This document shows positions 1-4,810 of a stretch of 6,985 bases of DNA, one piece after another. Source of the stretch: Pseudomonadota bacterium (GTDB lineage Bacteria; Bdellovibrionota; Bdellovibrionia; Bdellovibrionales; JAEYZS01); assembly GCA_023427925.1 (NCBI GenBank), contig JAEYZS010000047.1, forward strand, positions 1 through 6,985. The letters run 5' to 3'. Below the pieces are notes generated by a model. That model was not told the origin of the DNA. It worked only from the letters and a program-made list of their open reading frames with translations, and did no database searches. The first letter of the stretch is position 1. Each line of letters begins with the position of its first letter. The translations under genes were made by a program, and so were the position numbers.

Positions 1-421
1 CGCTCTTCAAAAAGAATTGTTGGGTTATATTGGAGTGCTTGGTAAAAACTTGCTGAGTATCCAAGAGCAGGCTACTAAACAACTTCAGGCTTTAAAAAAG
101 CAGCACTCTGACAAGTCGAAAGTCTTAAGAGGAGATGACCTGCTTTCAGACCAAAGACTTGCGCAAGAAATAGTTTCACAAATGGATAGAATGGATATCT
201 CAGAGGAGATTTTCCGATTTAAGGAGCATTTAAAATCGATTAAAAAGCTTTTAGGGTCTAAGGACTTAATTGGAAAAAAGCTTGATTTTTATACGCAAGA
301 GCTACTAAGAGAGATGAATACGATTGGTTCAAAATCTCAGATGTTCAAAATTACTCAATCTGTGGTAGACTCAAAATCAATCATCGAACGCATTAGGGAG
401 CAGTCTCAAAATATCGAGTGA
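1..421 (+). CDS. yicC: YicC-family endoribonuclease, C-terminal part (5' end outside window)
   Basis: The open frame is already running at base 2 and ends at TGA 419-421, giving about 139 residues. YicC proteins are usually close to 290 residues, so roughly the second half is present. A TTG at 17 would only be an internal codon. The C-terminus carries the family signature: a helical, charged region, then R-E-M-N-T-I-G-S-K, and an ending of the form I-E-R-I-R-E-Q-S-Q-N-I-E, matching the DUF1732 domain of YicC/YloC. Family knowledge: YicC proteins are cytoplasmic RNases, and E. coli YicC affects small-RNA stability. Position just before gmk and rpoZ resembles the yloC-gmk-rpoZ order known in Firmicutes, which supports the call. 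There is a 51-base gap to the preferred gmk start and no visible terminator, so co-transcription with gmk is likely. Family assignment is firm; the exact RNA target is unknown. Confidence 0.9.
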   Translation, partial: ALQKELLGYIGVLGKNLLSIQEQATKQLQALKKQHSDKSKVLRGDDLLSDQRLAQEIVSQMDRMDISEEIFRFKEHLKSIKKLLGSKDLIGKKLDFYTQELLREMNTIGSKSQMFKITQSVVDSKSIIERIREQSQNIE

Positions 422-472
422 TATTTGAGGCCGAGGACTAACACAACAGTAGAAAGTACAGCGGAAAGTCTT

Positions 473-1036
473 ATGAGAACAAAGTTATTTGTAGTTACAG
501 CACCAAGCGGAGCAGGGAAATCCTCGCTGTGTGAAAAAGCTATCAAAGACTTTTCCAACCTAGATGACGTGATCACTTATACAACGCGAACCATGCGTCC
601 GGGTGAGTCCGAGGGAAATCCTTATCATTTTGTGAGTATCGAAGAGTTTGAAAAGCTAAAGTCCGAAGGGTTCTTCGTAGAGTATGCAACGGTACATACG
701 AACTTTTACGGTACGCCGAAAAATGTCTTTGAAAAGGCATGGTCTAAAAATCGATACCTCATTATGGATGTGGATGTGCAGGGCGCGGCGACTTTTAGGA
801 AGATCTTCCCACAGGCGACCTATATCTTTATTCAGGCGCCGAGTTTTGACGAGCTGCGCAAAAGACTGCAGAAGCGAGACGGAGTGGAGTCCAAGGATCT
901 AGAGCTCAGACTTTCTAACGCCAAAAAAGAGATGGAGCACGCGCCACTCTTCGAATTTCAGGTTGTGAATGATAATTTCGACAAAGCCTATTCTGAATTC
1001 AAAAAAATCATTGAAGACATCATGCAAAAAGGTTAA
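473..1036 (+). CDS. gmk: Guanylate kinase
   Basis: Cytoplasmic enzyme converting GMP and ATP to GDP and ADP, an essential step in GTP and dGTP supply. From ATG 473 the protein has 187 residues. It shows the P-loop A-P-S-G-A-G-K-S-S at residues 10-18, the GMP-binding segment T-T-R-T-M-R-P-G-E (37-45), Y51, E70, N-F-Y-G-T (77-81), the core D-V-D-V-Q-G-A (99-105), and an arginine-rich lid near 129-146. An in-frame TTG at 425 would add 16 residues with no family counterpart and only weak ribosome-binding sequence. ATG 473 has GGAAAG at 463-468 and places the P-loop near the usual distance from the N-terminus, so I prefer it. Its product GDP is a substrate of the (p)ppGpp synthetase two genes downstream. 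In several bacteria Gmk is itself inhibited by (p)ppGpp; whether that holds here cannot be read from the sequence. Confidence 0.96.
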   Translation: MRTKLFVVTAPSGAGKSSLCEKAIKDFSNLDDVITYTTRTMRPGESEGNPYHFVSIEEFEKLKSEGFFVEYATVHTNFYGTPKNVFEKAWSKNRYLIMDVDVQGAATFRKIFPQATYIFIQAPSFDELRKRLQKRDGVESKDLELRLSNAKKEMEHAPLFEFQVVNDNFDKAYSEFKKIIEDIMQKG

Positions 1037-1037
1037 T

Positions 1038-1081
1038 TGTATCAGCTTGATACAGAGACGTAGTACTTGGATCGAGTACTT
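1038..1081 (+). promoter_or_regulatory. Two adjacent short palindromes in the gmk-rpoZ gap
   Basis: Two bases after the gmk stop codon there is a perfect inverted repeat, TGTATCA (1038-1044) and TGATACA (1048-1054), separated by GCT. Seven bases later AGTACTT occurs twice (1062-1068 and 1075-1081). Because AGTACT is self-complementary, the two copies can also form a 6-bp stem with a 7-base loop. Neither hairpin is followed by a T-run, so they do not look like intrinsic terminators. They could be an operator, an RNA processing site between gmk and rpoZ, or a leader structure for rpoZ. The repeats are seen directly; function is inferred. Confidence 0.45.
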
Positions 1082-1090
1082 AGAAAACTA

Positions 1091-1096
1091 TAGGAG
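1091..1096 (+). promoter_or_regulatory. rpoZ ribosome binding site supporting a GTG start
   Basis: TAGGAG lies six bases before GTG 1103. It decides the start in favour of GTG, which also yields the canonical N-terminus M-A-R-I-T-V-E-D of omega subunits. Confidence 0.8.
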
Positions 1097-1102
1097 CATT
1101 CC

Positions 1103-1339
1103 GTGGCTAGAATTACCGTAGAAGATTGTTTAGAAAACCTTCCAAATCGATTTGCACTTGTTATGCTTGTTGCAAAAAGAGCTAAGCAACTTATTAAGGG
1201 TGGAGCAGCAACTTTATCAGCAAAAGACAATAAAAAGATCGTTTTAGCTTTAAGAGAAGTCGCTCATGGTACTGTAGCTTATGACGGCGTTGATGAAAGA
1301 CGTGCTTTAAACGAGATCAGCAAAGATCTTAAGAAATAA
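1103..1339 (+). CDS. rpoZ: DNA-directed RNA polymerase omega subunit
   Basis: Small accessory subunit that binds beta-prime and helps RNA polymerase assembly. The 78-residue product starts M-A-R-I-T-V-E-D-C-L-E and has the hallmark N-R-F-x-L-V-x-L-V-A-K-R-A-K-Q-L at about 15-30, then the A-L-R-E-V-A-H-G-T segment (49-57). Length is close to the family norm, so it is complete. Known from E. coli: the first residues of omega (M-A-R motif) contribute to (p)ppGpp site 1 at the omega/beta-prime interface. The A2-R3-x-T5 pattern is kept here, so a similar site is plausible. It lies 66 bases after gmk and 98 bases before the RelA/SpoT-type gene, the same order as the E. coli gmk-rpoZ-spoT operon. 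Confidence 0.96.
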   Translation: MARITVEDCLENLPNRFALVMLVAKRAKQLIKGGAATLSAKDNKKIVLALREVAHGTVAYDGVDERRALNEISKDLKK

Positions 1340-1382
1340 GATATAAAATACTAAAAACCCTGCTTATCCTATTTATATTTCT

Positions 1383-1437
1383 GAGGTTTTCTCCGAAGAG
1401 GTAATGTATCCTCGAGACAGCTAGAGAAGGGTCCTCA
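1383..1437 (+). promoter_or_regulatory. Leader of the RelA/SpoT-type gene with alternative pairing potential and its RBS
   Basis: The ribosome-binding stretch GAGAAGGG (1424-1431) stands six bases before ATG 1438. The leader holds two GAGG elements (1383-1386, 1398-1401) and two CCTC elements (1410-1413, 1433-1436) that can pair in alternative ways. It also has TTCTC (1389-1393), which is complementary to GAGAA of the RBS. This would allow the RBS to be partly hidden in one fold. The complementarity is seen; a regulatory switch is only a possibility, since such short elements also arise by chance. Confidence 0.3.
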
Positions 1438-3663
1438 ATGGCAGAAAAAGCAGCAGAAAAGCCTGCAGTTCAGATGCAAAACGAAGAGGTGGTTCTAAAA
1501 CCCATCAAGGTTCTTAACGACCTCTTAGAACGTATTACTTCCTACTATCCCAACGCCGATTTAGAAATGATTAAGAAAGCCTACGAGATGTCTGAAAAGG
1601 CTCACGAAGGTCAAATTCGCCGAAGTGGTGAGGCCTATATCTCACATCCGCTCTCTGTAGCTGGCATCCTTACGGAACTCCGTTTAGACATGGAAACAAT
1701 AGCAACAGGTTTGCTCCATGATACTGTTGAAGATACCACTCTCACTTTAAAAGATATCGAAGTTCATTTTGGAAAAAACGTCGCTGCCCTTGTGGATGGC
1801 GTGACCAAGATTTCTCAGATGACATTCAAAAATACGCACGCCAAACAAGCCGAGAATATTCGTAAGATGATGGTTGCAATGGGCAAAGACGTCCGCGTTG
1901 TTATCGTAAAGCTTGCAGATCGTCTTCATAATATGAGAACGCTCAGTCATATGCCATATACGAAGCAAGCTCGAATTGCTGAAGAGACAATGGAAATCTA
2001 CGCTCCCATTGCCCACAGGCTTGGTATCAGTGCATGGAAAGTTGAACTCGAGGATTTATCTCTTCGGTATCTAAAGCCAGACATCTATTATTCTCTTGCT
2101 CAAAAAGTTGCGATGAAAAAGCAAGAGCGAGAAAAGTACATTTCTGAAGTAAAAAAAATCTTAAGCGACATAATGAAAAAAGAAGGCCTATCCGTTGAGG
2201 TGCAAGGTCGACCAAAACATCTTTTTTCTATTTACAAAAAAATGCAGGATAGAAATATTGAATTTGAGCAAATTCACGATGTTCTCGCCTTCCGAATTGT
2301 TGTTGATACAGTAGCTCAGTGCTACGAAGCCCTCGGTATTGTTCACAGCAAATACAGACCGGTTCCTGGTCGATTTAAAGATTTTATTGCCATGGCTAAA
2401 ACCAACAACTACCAGTCCCTGCACACAACAGTGATTGGGCCAGAAGCTGAAAGAATCGAAGTGCAAATTCGAACACACGAAATGCATGACGTTGCTGAGC
2501 GCGGGATCGCGGCTCACTGGAACTATAAGTTGGGTGGAGCGATCGATAAGGCAACCGTAGATAAATTCAATTGGATCAAAGATGTTATAGCGGAGCAATC
2601 TGCTGTCGGTGATTCAAGTGAGTTCTTAGAAAATGTAAAAACTGATCTTTTTGACGCCGAGATTTATGTCTTTACTCCAAAAGGAGATGTCTTTGAGCTA
2701 CCAGAAGGGGCGACACCGCTTGATTTTGCATATGCTATTCACACCAATGTCGGTGCAAAAACAGTCGGTGCAAAAATTGATGGGAGAATGGTTCCCTTAA
2801 AGTACCAACTCAAGAATGGTGACACAGTAGAAATTCTAACTTCTCAGACTCAGAAGCCTTCTAAAGATTGGCTAAAAATGTGTGTCACTTCGCGAGCGCA
2901 ATCCAAGATCCGTAGCTTTATTCGCACAGAGGAAAGAAAACGTGCAGTCGAAATTGGAAAAGAACTTTTAGAAAAAGAGATGCGTGGAAGACAACTTTCA
3001 CCGGATAAGTATTTTAAAGGTCAAAATTTAGAAAAGATAAAAGAGAAAATGAAAGTTTTAGAACTTGATGAGCTCTTTATGCAAATCGGTTATGGAAAAG
3101 TTCTTTCCCACGAAGTTGCAGATCTATTTGCTCCACCAGTAGAGATCAAACCTGAAGCTGAAAAAGAATCTTTCATTCAAAAGGTATTTAAGAGTGCAGC
3201 GACCAAACGTAAAAAGTCAGACTCGCTGATTATTGTAGATGGAATGTCAGATCTACTTGTGAGATATGGGAAGTGCTGTCAGCCAATTCCTGGTGATCCG
3301 ATCATTGGATTTATTTCTAGAGGAAGAGGCGTGACAGTTCACCAAGCATCATGTCCAAAAGTCTTCTCAATGGATCACGACAGACAGGTTGATGTATCAT
3401 GGAACAATCAATCAGAGTCGGGTGGAATGACAAAGGTGAGAATTGTGTGTCAGGATGCTCCTGGATTATTACAAAAATTAACAGAACCATTCGCTACAAG
3501 TGGTGTAAATATCTATAACGCAAAAATCAGAACCAACAAGGATCAAAAAGCGATATGTATCTTTGACGTAAAAGTAAAAGACATCAATCAGCTCCTAACA
3601 GTTATTCAAAACCTCCAAAAAATCAAAGGCGTAATCAAAGTAGACCGAGTAAGCCATATCTAA
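1438..3663 (+). CDS. spoT: Bifunctional (p)ppGpp synthetase/hydrolase, long RelA/SpoT homologue (Rsh)
   Basis: Makes (p)ppGpp from ATP and GDP/GTP and hydrolyses it, driving the stringent response in the cytoplasm and on ribosomes. The 741-residue protein has the full long-RSH layout. The HD hydrolase domain (about 45-200) has H70, H94-D95 in H-D-T-V-E-D-T, and D161 in L-A-D-R-L-H-N-M, all intact. The synthetase domain (about 230-365) has G-R-P-K-H-L, D281, R312-F-K-D315, Y-Q-S-L-H-T (325-330) and E341-V-Q-I-R-T. A TGS domain follows (about 407-468), then a helical region, a C-C-Q-P-I-P-G-D zinc-finger-type domain (about 605-645), and a C-terminal ACT domain (about 665-741). Intact HD residues together with an R-x-K-D motif, rather than the E-x-D-D of monofunctional RelA, point to both activities. 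Position after gmk and rpoZ matches E. coli spoT, hence the symbol; 'rel' or 'rsh' would be equally fair. Confidence 0.96.
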   Translation: MAEKAAEKPAVQMQNEEVVLKPIKVLNDLLERITSYYPNADLEMIKKAYEMSEKAHEGQIRRSGEAYISHPLSVAGILTELRLDMETIATGLLHDTVEDTTLTLKDIEVHFGKNVAALVDGVTKISQMTFKNTHAKQAENIRKMMVAMGKDVRVVIVKLADRLHNMRTLSHMPYTKQARIAEETMEIYAPIAHRLGISAWKVELEDLSLRYLKPDIYYSLAQKVAMKKQEREKYISEVKKILSDIMKKEGLSVEVQGRPKHLFSIYKKMQDRNIEFEQIHDVLAFRIVVDTVAQCYEALGIVHSKYRPVPGRFKDFIAMAKTNNYQSLHTTVIGPEAERIEVQIRTHEMHDVAERGIAAHWNYKLGGAIDKATVDKFNWIKDVIAEQSAVGDSSEFLENVKTDLFDAEIYVFTPKGDVFELPEGATPLDFAYAIHTNVGAKTVGAKIDGRMVPLKYQLKNGDTVEILTSQTQKPSKDWLKMCVTSRAQSKIRSFIRTEERKRAVEIGKELLEKEMRGRQLSPDKYFKGQNLEKIKEKMKVLELDELFMQIGYGKVLSHEVADLFAPPVEIKPEAEKESFIQKVFKSAATKRKKSDSLIIVDGMSDLLVRYGKCCQPIPGDPIIGFISRGRGVTVHQASCPKVFSMDHDRQVDVSWNNQSESGGMTKVRIVCQDAPGLLQKLTEPFATSGVNIYNAKIRTNKDQKAICIFDVKVKDINQLLTVIQNLQKIKGVIKVDRVSHI

Positions 3664-3682
3664 AAGGTGAGCCGCACCTTTT
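3662..3682 (+). terminator. Terminator-like hairpin overlapping the Rsh stop codon
   Basis: AAAAGGTG (3662-3669) and CACCTTTT (3675-3682) form a perfect 8-bp stem around the 5-base loop AGCCG. The first two bases of the stem belong to the TAA stop codon. The A-tract and T-tract flank a short GGTG/CACC core, so it could stop transcripts from either strand. There is no T-run beyond the stem, which makes it a weak terminator by itself. Confidence 0.5.
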
Positions 3683-3752
3683 GTCTAGCGTCGCATCACG
3701 TAGCTGCCCCCAAAGCTGTCGCTAAGTCTTCATTCCAACGAATTGTGACCTG
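3683..3752. other. Spacer between two terminator-like hairpins
   Basis: Non-coding on both strands as far as I can see. It contains a loose inverted arrangement: TAGCG (3686-3690) against CGCTA (3720-3724), and inside it TAGCT (3701-3705) against AGCT (3714-3717) around a C-run. It may fold in RNA, but the pairing is interrupted and I recognise no known RNA family. Confidence 0.3.
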
Positions 3753-3776
3753 AAAAAGGAAGCTGGCACCTTTTTT
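3753..3776. terminator. Probable bidirectional terminator between convergent genes
   Basis: AAAAAGG (3753-3759) pairs with CCTTTTT (3769-3775), with a 9-base loop that can add a GC/GC pair. On the + strand the stem ends in a six-T run (3771-3776). On the - strand the complement of the A-run gives five T. It sits six bases beyond the stop codon of the minus-strand lipoprotein gene and about 90 bases after the Rsh gene, an ideal place to end both transcripts. Confidence 0.6.
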
Positions 3777-3781
3777 ACTGC

Positions 3782-4414
3782 CTACTTACAGACTGAATCG
3801 TCGATACCCTCGAGCGCGTTGTTGACGGCACTGACGAATTCATTGTGAGTTTCTGAGCAAATATCATAAGTATCGCCGCAGGCAGAATTGCTTTCGCCAA
3901 GTCTAAAAGATGCACCGGCTTCGATGTTTCTTATGCCCGCACGAGCTTGAGAAACAATCGCGTATGGATAGCGATATACCTGTGCGCACACTCTTCCGGG
4001 ATTGTTATTAGCTTGATAAAAACAGACCTTAGATTTTTCAGCGATGTTTTTAAGCACGAGTCGTTTAGCCTCGCTTAAACAAAGTCGCACTGGTCGATTT
4101 TGAGGATCTTCTGCTGGTACTTCAAAGAATGTTCTATCGACCAATCCAGTCTCTATATCTACATCGTAAGCAAAACGAACAAAGAAGCCATTTTCATCGA
4201 CATCTTTTTTGATCAATACAAGGTCCGTCGCATCTGCAACGTCAAGCACCGAAGGTTTATGCTCTACGGACCCCTCGAGTGAAGGAGGGCCATCATTGTG
4301 ATTAACTTTGCCGCAATTTTGGAAGGCAAACATTATTATGGCAACAGCCATACCGCTTAAAAGAAATTTTGTTTTTTGTGCTTCGTTTTTTGCTGGACGG
4401 AACAGATTTGTCAT
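3782..4414 (-). CDS. Putative cysteine-rich lipoprotein of unknown function
   Basis: I do not recognise a named family. From ATG 4412-4414 the product has 210 residues. An upstream in-frame ATG at 4462 would add 16 residues. The inner start is preferred because AAGGGG (complement of 4421-4426) lies six bases before it and because it gives a more normal signal sequence. The N-terminus has a longish basic n-region, a hydrophobic stretch (about 17-31) and then F-Q-N-C34-G-K, which reads as a lipoprotein signal with an unusual residue before the cysteine. The mature part is acidic and hydrophilic, with six further cysteines (112, 131, 143, 179, 186, 209), enough for three disulfides in the periplasm. 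It has no obvious transmembrane segment. It stands alone, convergent with the Rsh gene and divergent from the zinc-ribbon/ilvA/hisC operon, so context gives no functional hint. A non-lipidated membrane anchor is the main alternative. Confidence 0.75.
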   Translation of the reverse strand: MTNLFRPAKNEAQKTKFLLSGMAVAIIMFAFQNCGKVNHNDGPPSLEGSVEHKPSVLDVADATDLVLIKKDVDENGFFVRFAYDVDIETGLVDRTFFEVPAEDPQNRPVRLCLSEAKRLVLKNIAEKSKVCFYQANNNPGRVCAQVYRYPYAIVSQARAGIRNIEAGASFRLGESNSACGDTYDICSETHNEFVSAVNNALEGIDDSVCK

Positions 4415-4490
4415 TACTTTCCCCTTGAATTGTGAACCATTAATAGTATCGGAATGAAACATCTCAAACTTAAGCGCTTTTTCATTCTGT

Positions 4491-4508
4491 AAATAACTGA
4501 AATAACTA
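4491..4508. repeat. Tandem 9-base direct repeat in divergent intergenic region
   Basis: AAATAACTG (4491-4499) is followed directly by AAATAACTA (4500-4508), eight of nine bases identical. It lies between the divergent lipoprotein and zinc-ribbon genes, just upstream of a candidate + strand promoter. It could be an AT-rich upstream element or a binding site for a regulator; a chance duplication is equally possible. Confidence 0.45.
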
Positions 4509-4518
4509 TCAAAAATTA

Positions 4519-4548
4519 TTCAAAGACGCCTTGTTCCAAGGCTAATAT
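4519..4548 (+). promoter_or_regulatory. Candidate promoter of the zinc-ribbon-ilvA-hisC operon with an inverted repeat in its spacer
   Basis: TTCAAA (4519-4524) and TAATAT (4543-4548) resemble -35 and -10 boxes with an 18-base spacer, placing transcription start about 20 bases before ATG 4577. The spacer includes a perfect inverted repeat, GCCTTG (4528-4533) and CAAGGC (4537-4542), separated by TTC. A palindrome between -35 and -10 is the layout used by MerR-type activators, though those usually have 19-20-base spacers. It could equally be a repressor site. The repeat is certain; the promoter is a reading by eye. Confidence 0.4.
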
Positions 4549-4576
4549 CGAGCGACCAAAGTCCGATAGGTATTAT

Positions 4577-4801
4577 ATGAAAAAGCACTACAGACTTTGT
4601 CACCACTGTGAGCACTTGAATTCGGATAGAACTGAGATAGAGCAATGTGCTTGTTGCAAAAGGTATTTTGTAAGATATTTTTTCTGTGACGATTTAAATC
4701 AGTTTTTCAGATCAGATATTGAAAATAGACTTCATATTGAGCCTCAAAAATCCAAGCCAATTGTTGGAATTTCATTTGTATGGAGAGACGATTCGGCATA
4801 G
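4577..4801 (+). CDS. Small zinc-ribbon-like protein of unknown function
   Basis: A 74-residue protein with C8-H-H-C11 and C24-A-C-C27 separated by 12 residues, the spacing of a small zinc ribbon, followed by an aromatic-rich stretch (Y-F-V-R-Y-F-F-C37-D-D) and a polar C-terminal half. No signal peptide or membrane segment is visible, so it should be cytoplasmic. A weak ribosome-binding TAGG (4567-4570) precedes ATG by six bases, and no other start codon lies in frame upstream. The gene lies nine bases before the threonine ammonia-lyase gene on the same strand and is probably its first operon partner, translationally coupled to it. I cannot name the family. It could be a regulatory or structural partner, or a nucleic-acid-binding protein. 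The coding status is supported by the ordered cysteine pairs and the tight spacing. Confidence 0.72.
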   Translation: MKKHYRLCHHCEHLNSDRTEIEQCACCKRYFVRYFFCDDLNQFFRSDIENRLHIEPQKSKPIVGISFVWRDDSA

Positions 4802-4803
4802 AT

Positions 4804-4809
4804 TTAGGG
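4804..4809 (+). promoter_or_regulatory. Ribosome binding site unusually close to the ilvA start
   Basis: TTAGGG ends only one base before ATG 4811, too close for a standard Shine-Dalgarno interaction. The TAG in it is an in-frame stop, and no alternative start codon occurs in the first codons of ilvA, so the start itself is not in doubt. Initiation may rely on ribosomes that have just finished the upstream small gene. Confidence 0.5.
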
Positions 4810-4810
4810 C

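Noticed and set aside
425..472. Extension of guanylate kinase to a TTG start at 425
   Set aside because: It adds 16 residues without counterpart in the family and has weak ribosome-binding sequence. ATG 473 has GGAAAG upstream and a normal distance to the P-loop.
1047..1094. Possible rpoZ promoter using TTGGAT (1067-1072) and TATAGG (1089-1094)
   Set aside because: The -10 would overlap the rpoZ ribosome-binding site, so a transcript starting there would lack it.
1351..1379. Possible Rsh promoter with TATATT at 1374-1379
   Set aside because: No acceptable -35 lies at the expected distance (CTAAAA at 1351-1356). AT-rich sequence gives such -10 matches by chance.
2188..2598. 136-codon open frame on the - strand inside the Rsh gene
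   Set aside because: It is fully antisense to the conserved synthetase domain, with no domain of its own and no ribosome-binding site of note.
3683..3752. A tRNA or known small RNA in the convergent gap
   Set aside because: No cloverleaf arms, no T-loop sequence and only interrupted pairing could be found.
4100..4282. 60-codon + strand frame opposite the lipoprotein gene
   Set aside because: The minus-strand frame has a signal sequence, a good RBS and proper length. This one has none of these.
4415..4462. Lipoprotein start at the upstream ATG (4460-4462)
   Set aside because: The inner ATG has a well-placed AAGGGG and yields a more usual signal-peptide length.
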